A stretch of 13,756 bases of DNA, taken from assembly GCA_025059415.1 (NCBI GenBank), contig JANXDQ010000026.1, forward strand, positions 1 through 13,756, read 5' to 3'. Shown here piece by piece: positions 5,648 through 12,377 of the stretch. Under the pieces are notes generated by a model. That model worked only from the letters and a program-made list of their open reading frames with translations, was not told the DNA's origin and searched no databases. The translations under genes were made by a program, and so were the position numbers. How positions within the stretch are numbered: position 1 is the stretch's first letter; every line of letters begins with the position of its first letter. The DNA is from Aigarchaeota archaeon. Lineage in GTDB: Archaea; Thermoproteota; Nitrososphaeria_A; Caldarchaeales; Wolframiiraptoraceae.

Positions 5648-6658
5648 ATGCGTCTCTACATGGCACTCGCCTTACTCAGCATCCTTCTCACGGGTTTGAG
5701 TCAGGGGGCTTCCTCGGAGACCCAAGTTAAGGTCGCCGTCACCATGCCGGCGCTAGGGGCCGTCGTCGAGGAAGTGGGCGGGGAACGCGTTCAAGTCATC
5801 TCGCTACTGCCCCAGAACGTCGATCCACATAGTTACGAGCCAAGCATCGAGTCGATTCTGGAAGCTATCTCAGGGGCATCCATGGTAGTGATGAGTGGGC
5901 CATCCCACCTCCCCATAGAGGAAAAGATTAGGAGGCTTGCGGAAGAGGGGCTCCTCACGGCATCGATCACGGATCACCGGGACTACGAGATCGCGGGGCT
6001 GCTACTGCTTAGAATCCCGGAAACCGGCGTCATAAATCCACATGGATACTTCTTCTCATTCTCAGGGCAGATGTCGATAGCCAAGGCATGTGCGGCGAAA
6101 CTCAAGAAAATAGATCCCCTTAATGCAAACTATTACGAGGAGAGGCTTTCAAGATATCTCCAGAGGCTCTCCAAGTTGGAGGAAAGGATTAAGGCCATGG
6201 ACGTGGGCGGGGTGGACGTGATAATCGGCGGCCCAGACCTCCAGTACCTCGCCGAAGACCTCGACCTGAATGTGGTTGACATCGTCGTTAAGGCACATGG
6301 AGTCGAGCCAACGACGCAAGACGTCATAAAGGCCATTAACATGGTGAAGAAGGGGGAGGCATCCGCGGTGATCATGAGCGACATAGAGGCCGGTGAAAAC
6401 CCCACCCTGCTCGGAATGCTGAGAGATAATGATATCCCCTACGTGATCGTCCCAGTAAGCGAGTTGGTGGACGAGCCCGAGCTAATCCCCCTCGTGACCG
6501 CGTCCCTGATGAAAAACGGTTTAGGCGGAGGAGCTGCTGGAACCAAGACGACCGGCGGGCTCATGGACTTTATCGCGGTGCCCTCCCTCGCGGCAAACCT
6601 CGTTCTACTCCTACTAGTAATCTTATTGCTAATTAAGGTGAAGAGGTATGTCGGTTAA
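5648..6658 (+). CDS. Metal-ion ABC transporter, substrate-binding lipoprotein-like subunit (ZnuA/PsaA class)
   Basis: Extracellular receptor for Zn2+ or Mn2+ of the cluster A-I (ZnuA/TroA) class, 336 residues. Residues 1-22 form a signal peptide without a lipobox cysteine. A C-terminal hydrophobic helix at about 306-331, followed by KVKRYVG, anchors it in the membrane, a common archaeal arrangement. The first two metal ligands fit: His61 in DPHSYEP and His132 in NPHGYFF. The third, usually His or Glu, is not obvious (GGPDLQYLAEDL, 194-205), though Asp197 could serve. Asp245 in IMSDIEAGENPT is a candidate for the fourth. The family's histidine-rich loop is absent. It overlaps the ATPase gene by 11 bases. 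Metal specificity cannot be decided from these ligands. Confidence 0.88.
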   Translation: MRLYMALALLSILLTGLSQGASSETQVKVAVTMPALGAVVEEVGGERVQVISLLPQNVDPHSYEPSIESILEAISGASMVVMSGPSHLPIEEKIRRLAEEGLLTASITDHRDYEIAGLLLLRIPETGVINPHGYFFSFSGQMSIAKACAAKLKKIDPLNANYYEERLSRYLQRLSKLEERIKAMDVGGVDVIIGGPDLQYLAEDLDLNVVDIVVKAHGVEPTTQDVIKAINMVKKGEASAVIMSDIEAGENPTLLGMLRDNDIPYVIVPVSELVDEPELIPLVTASLMKNGLGGGAAGTKTTGGLMDFIAVPSLAANLVLLLLVILLLIKVKRYVG

Positions 6659-7412
6659 AATCGAGGTTCACAAGGTCTCATACAGCTATGGCTTGAAGGC
6701 GGCGTTGGAGGAAGCGAGCTTCGAGTTGGATTCTCCCTTTTTCTGCGTGGTGATGGGCCCAAATGGCGCCGGTAAGACCACGTTATTGAAACTCATGCTC
6801 GGGCTCCTAAAGCCCATGCGCGGATACATCAGGATCATGGGACACGACCCCCTCAAGGAATCCTCAGTTATCAGGAGGCTAGTTGGCTACGTCCCCCAAG
6901 TCGTAAACATAGACCACCATGTACCAATAACCGTCGAGGAGGTCGTCGCTATGGGTGCGTTATCAAAGGACATTCCACCGAGGATAATGAGCAGGAAGAT
7001 TAGGAGAAGGGTTGAGGAGGTCTTGGAGGTGGTGGGCTTGGAGGATTCATCGTGCCTGTTCACGGAGCTTAGTGGTGGTCAGAGGCAGAGGGCGCTCATC
7101 GCCAAGGCCTTGATAGGTGAGCCAAAGCTCCTCCTGCTGGATGAGCCGTACTCGATGCTGGACTTTGATATGAGGTGTGAGATAGCTGGGCTCCTCTATA
7201 GACTTTACGGGGAGGAGGGGATTGATGTGTTCCTGGTCGCGCATGAGCTCAGCCCCTGCATCCACCTAGATCCCATGGTAATCCTACTCAATAAAAGGGT
7301 CTACGCGATCGGAAAAGCGAGCGAGGTTCTCAAACTCGAGAATCTGAAGAAGGCCTATCCCGGGTTAACCGAGGTTCCGGCGGGATTCATCCTGGGTGAG
7401 GATCATGCTTGA
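6648..7412 (+). CDS. Metal-ion ABC transporter, ATP-binding subunit
   Basis: Cytoplasmic ATPase (254 residues) that powers the metal importer. All motifs are intact: Walker A GPNGAGKTT at 37-45, Q-loop Gln84 in GYVPQ, signature LSGGQRQRA at 141-149, Walker B LLLLDEP at 161-167, D-loop SMLD, and switch His199 in LVAHE. The Q-loop is followed by VVNIDHHVPITVEEVV, a version of the DWxFPITVxDVV pattern of zinc/manganese ATPases. This supports the metal class. The ATG at 6648 lies inside the end of the binding-protein gene, and GAGG is close upstream. Its stop overlaps the permease start, so the three subunits are translationally coupled. Confidence 0.95.
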   Translation: MSVKIEVHKVSYSYGLKAALEEASFELDSPFFCVVMGPNGAGKTTLLKLMLGLLKPMRGYIRIMGHDPLKESSVIRRLVGYVPQVVNIDHHVPITVEEVVAMGALSKDIPPRIMSRKIRRRVEEVLEVVGLEDSSCLFTELSGGQRQRALIAKALIGEPKLLLLDEPYSMLDFDMRCEIAGLLYRLYGEEGIDVFLVAHELSPCIHLDPMVILLNKRVYAIGKASEVLKLENLKKAYPGLTEVPAGFILGEDHA

Positions 7413-8211
7413 GCTTCTTGCCCTAACCTATGTGATGGCGGCAGCTGGGGGAATCCTGGTCGGTGCGATAAGCCTACCCCTGGCCTTCTCGAGGAGCACG
7501 CTCTTCGCCCTAACGATGACCCACTCGGTACTCGGTGGAGCGATCCTAGGAATATACCTCAACTCGGCCCTCGGCCTCGGCGTGCCCGTGCCCATAACCG
7601 CGACAATGGTCTCGTTAATTCTCTCGGTTCTTGCCGCGGAGCTCTCGGAGAAGATATTTTCAGAAGATGTGGCGATAGCCTTGACGGTCGCGATCTCGAC
7701 GACCATCACGATAATATTCGGTTACTTGACGATTCAAGTATCTTCAACGGGGTTATCGGAAGTCTGGTTCTATGTTGCCGGGACATCGGCAATAGCCACA
7801 GTGGGCGATTTGATCAAAATGGCGACTGCCGCGATCATAGTGGCCCCACTCATGCACCTGATCTCGAGAGAACTCAAGTACATATCATTTGATAAAGATG
7901 GGGCGGCGGCGATGGGGTTAAATGTCCGGGTCTACCGATACCTCTTCTTCAGCTTAACCGCGTTCGCAACGTCAACGCTCGCATCGACCCTCGGGGTCTT
8001 AGCAACCCACGTCCTCCTAGCAGTTCCGGGCGCCGTCGCGATGAGGTTTGGGAAGAGGGGATCCCTTACGGCCTCCTATACAATCGCCGTGGCCCTTGCC
8101 TTGATAGGGTACTTCACCGCCCAGTTGCTGGAAATACCTCCAAGTGGGGGGATAGGCCTTATTTCAGGGCTGGTGATCATGGGGTTGATCTTAGGACATG
8201 AGCGACGTTAA
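7405..8211 (+). CDS. Metal-ion ABC transporter, permease subunit (ABC-3 family)
   Basis: Membrane channel of the importer, 268 residues from ATG at 7405, with about eight or nine hydrophobic helices. Family features include SLPLAFSRSTLFALTMTHSVLGGAILG (about 23-49), the counterpart of the region where zinc/manganese permeases carry their D/S-HxxLPG-like segment. ISFDKDGAAAMGLNVRVYRYLFF (about 157-179) is the cytoplasmic coupling loop matching the usual FDEExAxAxGxxV. A GTG three codons upstream is also possible, but ATG follows GGTGAGG at a good distance. The gene overlaps the ATPase by 8 bases and the regulator by 14 bases, so one transcript is expected. Confidence 0.93.
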   Translation: MLELLALTYVMAAAGGILVGAISLPLAFSRSTLFALTMTHSVLGGAILGIYLNSALGLGVPVPITATMVSLILSVLAAELSEKIFSEDVAIALTVAISTTITIIFGYLTIQVSSTGLSEVWFYVAGTSAIATVGDLIKMATAAIIVAPLMHLISRELKYISFDKDGAAAMGLNVRVYRYLFFSLTAFATSTLASTLGVLATHVLLAVPGAVAMRFGKRGSLTASYTIAVALALIGYFTAQLLEIPPSGGIGLISGLVIMGLILGHERR

Positions 8212-8680
8212 TGATTTGACGACCCGAGAGGTGGAATATCTACTCGCGGTCTTCAAGCATTCCAAGGGAAAGGCTTACGCGAGGCAATTCGAAATCATAA
8301 GAGAATTGAAGGTGGATAAGTCGACGGCATCCCTAATGATCAAGAAGCTCGCGAAAAAGGGTTACTTAACCGCGTGGAGGAGGGGTGTCGCTTTGACGGA
8401 GAAGGGGCGGCGAGCCGTTAAAGAAATCCTTTGGAGACACGGAGTTCTCGAGAACGCGCTCGTCAAATTGGGAGTTTCCTTCGAGGAGGCGTGTGCGGTG
8501 ACGTGGGAGATATCAGGCAAGATCCCGAGGGAAATTATGGAATGCATTTGGGTAAAGCTCGGTAAACCAGATGTCTGTCCTTGCGGGCACTCTTATCCAT
8601 TCGTCGATCACGAGGTGGAGCTGGAGAAGTTCGAGGTTTGCCTGACTTACAGGGCGCATTCACCTTTCCACGGACTTTAA
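8198..8680 (+). CDS. DtxR/MntR-like metal-dependent transcriptional regulator
   Basis: 160-residue cytoplasmic regulator, probably of the operon it ends. Residues 8-75 form a winged helix (recognition segment VDKSTASLMIKKLAKKGYLTAWRRGVALTEKG). Then comes the DtxR-type dimerisation helix with WRHGVLENAL, where His81 matches MntR His77. The C-terminal CPCGHSYPF (127-135) is a form of the family's CPHGxPIP motif. Compared with B. subtilis MntR, one acidic ligand can be aligned (Glu104), but the Glu-His pair following it is replaced by Gly-Lys (EISGKI). Cysteines at 99, 116, 127, 129 and 148 could form a different metal site. Its 3' end overlaps the convergent pcc1 gene by 21 bases. The likely operator is the palindrome at 5593-5613. 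Confidence 0.85.
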   Translation: MSDVNDLTTREVEYLLAVFKHSKGKAYARQFEIIRELKVDKSTASLMIKKLAKKGYLTAWRRGVALTEKGRRAVKEILWRHGVLENALVKLGVSFEEACAVTWEISGKIPREIMECIWVKLGKPDVCPCGHSYPFVDHEVELEKFEVCLTYRAHSPFHGL

Positions 8681-8923
8681 ACACCTTAAGACGAGTATGC
8701 TCATGGAGAGGATGTCATCTAGCGTCGTCAAGAGCGATCTCACTGTTCTATGGCAATTGATCTTGAAAATGACCGCATTTCCCTCCCGGCGCATCTCTAT
8801 ACTCAGCCCTCTTGGAAGGGGTTCATTATCCGGGGCTAAAGACCTCATCACCACCTCTGTGATTTTCTCATCCTCGAAGCGCATCGTTAGTTCCGCCTCC
8901 GTGAAAATCCCCATATTCGACAC
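8660..8923 (-). CDS. pcc1: KEOPS complex subunit Pcc1
   Basis: Small dimerising subunit of KEOPS, which makes t6A37 on ANN-decoding tRNAs together with Kae1, Bud32 and Cgi121. The 87 residues show the whole Pcc1 pattern: EAELTMRFEDEKITEVVMRSLAPDNEPLPRG-type N-terminal half, then IEMRREGNAVIFKI strands, then the helix RSLLTTLDDILSMSILV. I use GTG at 8923, but ATG at 8914 (MGIFTEAEL) is nearly as good. It is 16 bases downstream of the recJ-like stop, so it belongs to the rps15-recJ unit. The 3' end overlaps the convergent regulator gene by 21 bases, which suggests antisense contact between the two transcripts. Confidence 0.88.
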   Translation of the reverse strand: MSNMGIFTEAELTMRFEDEKITEVVMRSLAPDNEPLPRGLSIEMRREGNAVIFKINCHRTVRSLLTTLDDILSMSILVLRCLKSVER

Positions 8924-8939
8924 GAGACATCACACCCAG

Positions 8940-10373
8940 CTACTTCCCAATCTCTTCCTCCATAATTCTATCCATCTCGAGTAAGAATAGGGTCTTCTTG
9001 GTTTTTGGAATGCTCGCGCCCGCTGCTACATCATGGCCTCCACCTCTTCCGCCCACGAGTGCGGAGGCTTTAGAGATCAATTTACCGAGGTTTATGCCTC
9101 TATCGATAAGGGATTTTGGAGCTCTCGCCGAGACCTTTATGGAGTCTTCGGAGTGCGCTAGTGCGAGTAGTATTCTTTCCTCCCCATGGATTCCGATTGA
9201 GGATAGCATGGAGGCGACGGAGCTTATCATCAGGTCATCTATCACGTCTCCCCCATCTATCACGACGATGTGCTTGAGTTCTTGCCTATTTTCCTCCCTC
9301 ATCGCGTATGTCATGGCCTCCGCCATCTTCCGCCTATACTCCTCGAGTATCATCTGGGCCTCCTCGAGCAAGCTCCCCCTACACCCCATTGCTATCGCTA
9401 TCCCAATCCAATCCCTCCCAGTCTTCCCACACGCGTTCAAAAGTGAAGCAAACTCCCTCGCATCCCTCAGATAAGTCCACGGCTCCTCCTTGGTTAACTC
9501 ATATACTTTCCCGACGAGCTCCTTGGCCATACTGGGGGGAAGGCCGAGGGAGGCGAGGTACTTCATGATGCCATTGTAGAGGAGCTTCTTCTCGTCTTCT
9601 GTCAAATCCGCTAAAACCCTCCACCGATCATCATCCTTCACTTTTATGCCGATGCCCGTTAGGAGGCTGTATGCCTGGGCCTCGTTCCCCGAGATTCCGA
9701 CTATGAATGGGTTCATCGTGCTCGCGAGGGCTATGTGGAGTGGCTTATGGCTTCTCCCATAGAAAAGCAGATCTTCCTCCACATTCATCAACCCCTTATC
9801 AACCGCGTCCCTCACTATCAAATCATTAAGCCCGTGAAGACCCCTCTTGTCCGATCGGTCTTGTAAATCGCCTAAGGCCCCGACAACCGCTATAGGCGAA
9901 AGCTTAACATTTTCCTCATTCAAGGACCTTGCAATCAAATATACGACACCGGCCCCACTAATCTCCATCGCGCCATTAACTCCATGGAGATGTGGGTTCA
10001 CGTGGAGTACGTTATTTCCGGGGGAGCCCATGGGTTCGTGGTGGTCGAAGATGAAGACCGGCCTATCTCTGACCGCCTCTGAGACCTCTCCTAGATATCC
10101 GCCGCCTATATCTGTAAGGATAGGGATCACCTCTCCTGGAAGCATCTTTAGAAACGCGACGGCCTCGTCTATGCTCTTCACCGATCTCGTTACGAAGCCG
10201 GCGCCCTCCCGTAGGAGCATGACCGAGGCTATTGCGCCGGAAGAAAGCCCATCTGCGTCATTGTGACAGATCACCAAAAATGACTTACCCTTACTTATCA
10301 ATGAGAGAATTCCCTCTGATGCGTGTTCGACGTCTCCCAAGAACCCGTGGTATCCAATTCGATCAAGTGTCAT
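8940..10373 (-). CDS. recJ: RecJ-like DHH-family single-strand nuclease
   Basis: 477-residue archaeal DHH/DHHA1 phosphoesterase related to RecJ, the GINS-associated nuclease and Cdc45. It likely degrades single-stranded DNA or RNA with Mn2+. DHH-domain motifs are HNDADG (37-42), Asp88 in LTDIGGG, DHH (110-112), and Asp169 in GALGDLQD. The DHHA1 domain ends with GGRGGGHDVAAGA at about 441-453, the substrate-binding glycine motif. All catalytic aspartates are present, so the enzyme should be active, unlike Cdc45-type relatives. The ATG at 10373 has no clear ribosome binding site and lies 53 bases after rps15. Archaeal recJ genes are often next to rps15, which fits. Which of the archaeal RecJ paralogs it is cannot be told here. 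Confidence 0.92.
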   Translation of the reverse strand: MTLDRIGYHGFLGDVEHASEGILSLISKGKSFLVICHNDADGLSSGAIASVMLLREGAGFVTRSVKSIDEAVAFLKMLPGEVIPILTDIGGGYLGEVSEAVRDRPVFIFDHHEPMGSPGNNVLHVNPHLHGVNGAMEISGAGVVYLIARSLNEENVKLSPIAVVGALGDLQDRSDKRGLHGLNDLIVRDAVDKGLMNVEEDLLFYGRSHKPLHIALASTMNPFIVGISGNEAQAYSLLTGIGIKVKDDDRWRVLADLTEDEKKLLYNGIMKYLASLGLPPSMAKELVGKVYELTKEEPWTYLRDAREFASLLNACGKTGRDWIGIAIAMGCRGSLLEEAQMILEEYRRKMAEAMTYAMREENRQELKHIVVIDGGDVIDDLMISSVASMLSSIGIHGEERILLALAHSEDSIKVSARAPKSLIDRGINLGKLISKASALVGGRGGGHDVAAGASIPKTKKTLFLLEMDRIMEEEIGK

Positions 10374-10426
10374 TTTGCCAATTTGACCCCGGATATCGAG
10401 CTAGATCAGCTGGTTGATAAGTCTAC

Positions 10427-10873
10427 TCACTTGTACGTATAGGTTAGCTGCGGAGTCCAATTGGCCGGGATCTCGCCTATCCTCTTATAATATTTCACGA
10501 GCCTGTGGATCTTGGCCTCTACGAGCTGGAGCCTATGCCTATTATACCTGTCGCTGCGGTGTTTGCTGAGGTGGATTCTCATTTTCCGAGCCCTCTCGAG
10601 GAGGTTTGCCAAGTCCTCTGGAATTTGGGGTAGTAAATTGTGCTCCTTCAGTATCTCTTTGATATCCTTACCGGTTATCTGCTTAACCAGCGGAATTCCA
10701 TGCTGATCTCGGAGGATCACACCTATCTTGCTCGCGGGATAACCCTCCTTAGCGTATTTAATGACCAGGGCCTCGACTTCCTCCGGGGTGATCTTAAGCC
10801 AAGAGGGCGGAGTCTTACTAATCGGGCGCCTCGACATCGATTTTCCACGCCGCCGAGCATGCATCCGGGCCAT
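10427..10873 (-). CDS. rps15: Small-subunit ribosomal protein S15 (uS15), archaeal form
   Basis: Binds 16S rRNA at the central-domain three-way junction. The 148-residue protein begins MARMHARRRGKSMSRRP, has the archaeal/eukaryotic N-terminal extension with PPSWLKITPEEVEALVIKYAKEG, and then the core. The core includes LSKHRSDRYNRHRLQLVEAKIHRLVKYYKR near 109-138. The start at 10873 is preferred to an upstream ATG at 10897 because family members begin MARMHA and because the TATA box at 10904-10912 predicts transcription from about 10882. It heads the rps15-recJ-pcc1 unit. Confidence 0.95.
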   Translation of the reverse strand: MARMHARRRGKSMSRRPISKTPPSWLKITPEEVEALVIKYAKEGYPASKIGVILRDQHGIPLVKQITGKDIKEILKEHNLLPQIPEDLANLLERARKMRIHLSKHRSDRYNRHRLQLVEAKIHRLVKYYKRIGEIPANWTPQLTYTYK

Positions 10874-10903
10874 GTTGAAACCGAATTGAATCTCCAAAGA
10901 CCT

Positions 10904-10912
10904 CTATTTAAG
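10904..10912 (-). promoter_or_regulatory. TATA box of the rps15-recJ-pcc1 unit
   Basis: CTTAAATAG on the minus strand, 31-39 bases before the ATG at 10873. The predicted leader is only about 9 bases. It shares the core of the L15e box (CTTAAATAG). Confidence 0.6.
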
Positions 10913-10936
10913 ATGATTCTCCAAGGCCGTTGAGCA

Positions 10937-10946
10937 AATTATTTAG
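10937..10946 (+). promoter_or_regulatory. TATA box of the MFS transporter gene
   Basis: AATTATTTAG 31-40 bases before the ATG at 10977, predicting a start near 10968. It is divergent from the rps15 promoter within a 103-base spacer. Confidence 0.45.
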
Positions 10947-10976
10947 CCTAGGTGTTGAGGGGGTTCTGCCGGGCAC

Positions 10977-12167
10977 ATGAAGTTTGGGCAGAAAATGGCG
11001 CTCCTACGGGTCTTTATCGCCCTCTCCCTCCTCTCCCTCTTCGCCGACATCACTTATGAGGGCGCCAGGTCGATAGGTGGGGCCTACCTAAACTTATTGG
11101 GGGCGCCGGCGCTCGCTGCGGGCATTCTAGCGCTAGGCGAACTACTGAGTAACGCGATGAGGTTTTTCGGGGGCTTCATCGCCTACAAGAGGCCATCGCC
11201 AACTATTTACTGGGGCCTAATATTCCTCGGCTATGGACTGAACATCTCAATCCCCTTTCTAGCCCTGGTCAGAAGCTGGGAACTCGCGCTCCTTCTCTTC
11301 TTCCTTGAAAGGCTTGGTAAAGGCATTAGGGCGCCCGTTAGAGACGTGATCTTGGCGGAGGTAACTGAGGGATTTGGGAGGGGTAAGGGATTCGGGATCC
11401 ACGAATTCCTGGATCAGATCGGCGCGATAACCGGCCCGCTAGTGGTCTCGACAATAATCTTCCTCCGCGGCCATCCCGCAGGCTACAGGGAGGCATTCTG
11501 GATAATGTGGATCCCAACGACGCTGGCCATGATCATGCTCCTATCGGCTATAACCATGTATCCGAGGCCTAGGGCTGTTGCCGAGGTCGGGGAAAGAGCC
11601 GTTAAGCGTAGGTTGAGTAGCAGATTCTGGGCATTCACGTCCGGCACTATGGCCGCCATGCTCGGATTCCCATATTGGGGCATAATAGCATACTATGGTC
11701 AAGACGTAGCCAATTCTGGGATAATGGCCGCGGGAGAGATACCGCTCTTATATCTAGTCGCCATGGCCGTAGACGCGTCCATCGCGATCCCGATAGGGAT
11801 ACTCTATGATAAATTTGGATCGCGGATAATAATCACGGCCCCGGCCACGGCGCTCCTAGTCACTCCCATACTCTTCGGATTAGGCGGTAGGCTTGGATTT
11901 TATTTGGCCGCGGTGCTCTGGGGTTTGGTGATGGGCGTGGCCGAGACCGTTATGAGGGCCGCGGTCGCCGACATGACCACTATCGAGGTCAGGGGCCTCG
12001 CCTACGGCGTCTACTCTCTCGGACTAGGGCTCAGCTGGATGATAGGCGGAACGCTCCTCGCATACCTCTACCAAGCCAAGCAAATATACGCCATAATCAC
12101 CCTCTGCGTCATCTTAGAGGCAGCAGCCACCCTAATATTTACAATAATCCAAAACCCTCGGTCTTAA
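10977..12167 (+). CDS. Major facilitator superfamily transporter
   Basis: 396-residue integral membrane transporter with about twelve hydrophobic helices in two halves. The first helix ends in LFADITYEGARSIGGAYL (21-38). The loop after helix 4 carries ERLGKGIRAPVRDVILAE (111-128), a motif of the MFS branch whose members share D-x-x-YEG-R and ER-GKG-R-P-RD. Charged residues Asp24, Glu28 and Arg31 within helix 1 suggest proton-coupled transport. The second half has YDKFGSRIIIT, the equivalent of the D-R-G-R-R loop. The substrate cannot be inferred: the gene is monocistronic, and neighbouring genes concern translation. ATG at 10977 is used; MALLRVF at 10995 is an alternative. Confidence 0.88.
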   Translation: MKFGQKMALLRVFIALSLLSLFADITYEGARSIGGAYLNLLGAPALAAGILALGELLSNAMRFFGGFIAYKRPSPTIYWGLIFLGYGLNISIPFLALVRSWELALLLFFLERLGKGIRAPVRDVILAEVTEGFGRGKGFGIHEFLDQIGAITGPLVVSTIIFLRGHPAGYREAFWIMWIPTTLAMIMLLSAITMYPRPRAVAEVGERAVKRRLSSRFWAFTSGTMAAMLGFPYWGIIAYYGQDVANSGIMAAGEIPLLYLVAMAVDASIAIPIGILYDKFGSRIIITAPATALLVTPILFGLGGRLGFYLAAVLWGLVMGVAETVMRAAVADMTTIEVRGLAYGVYSLGLGLSWMIGGTLLAYLYQAKQIYAIITLCVILEAAATLIFTIIQNPRS

Positions 12168-12170
12168 TCC

Positions 12171-12177
12171 TTTTAAG
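12171..12177 (+). promoter_or_regulatory. TATA box of the guide RNA gene
   Basis: TTTTAAG in a 210-base gap, just after the MFS stop at 12167. It is too far from the chaperonin ATG to serve it. It predicts transcription from about 12196-12200, which is a few bases before the box C of the RNA at 12208. Confidence 0.55.
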
Positions 12178-12199
12178 CAAAGACGCGCATACACCGGTC

Positions 12200-12272
12200 G
12201 CTGAACTGTGAAGAGCGTCGGAACTTCTGACGGCCGGAAAGGGCCGGATGATGCAAGACAGTGCCAGAAACA
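12200..12272 (+). ncRNA. Box C/D 2'-O-methylation guide RNA, two guides against 23S rRNA
   Basis: The order is box C GTGAAGA (12208-12214), a 12-base guide, box D' CTGA (12227-12230), a 5-bp hairpin CGGCC/GGCCG with loop GGAAAG (12231-12246), box C' ATGATGC (12248-12254), a 10-base guide, and a weak box D CAGA (12265-12268). Boxes C and C' each differ from RUGAUGA by one base, and box D by one base. The first guide GCGTCGGAACTT is complementary to AAGUUCCGACGC, which matches the conserved 23S stretch around E. coli 1952-1963. The second, AAGACAGTGC, is complementary to GCACUGUCUU, which resembles the stretch near 1988-1996. rRNA sequences are from memory. By the fifth-base rule, a uridine is the target in each. 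The 61-base C-to-D span is typical for archaea. The exact ends are guesses. Confidence 0.72.
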
Positions 12273-12343
12273 TGGGAAATGAGTCCGAGAATCTACACAT
12301 CAGCGGCTCTGGAAGAGATAAAATGGATTGTTTGGAGAAAAAG

Positions 12344-12353
12344 TATTTTTAAG
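12344..12353 (+). promoter_or_regulatory. TATA box of the chaperonin gene
   Basis: TATTTTTAAG 25-34 bases before the ATG at 12378, predicting transcription from about 12374. The message is nearly leaderless. Confidence 0.6.
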
Positions 12354-12377
12354 TCATGAAGCATCCTTGACCCTCAG

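Noticed and set aside
8998..9568. Plus-strand frames opposite the recJ-like gene
   Set aside because: Low-complexity serine/proline-rich translations; the minus strand contains all DHH and DHHA1 motifs.
12201..12230. Alternative reading CTGA (12201) as D' with GTGAAGA as C'
   Set aside because: It would need a box C about 12 bases further upstream, and none is present. The reading with C at 12208 gives both guides rRNA targets.
12255..12280. Resemblance of GACAGTGCCAGAAACA to the conserved CAGUGCCACAGAAA block of RNase P RNA
   Set aside because: No other conserved RNase P RNA block is visible and the gap is too short. The segment is explained better as the second guide of the box C/D RNA.
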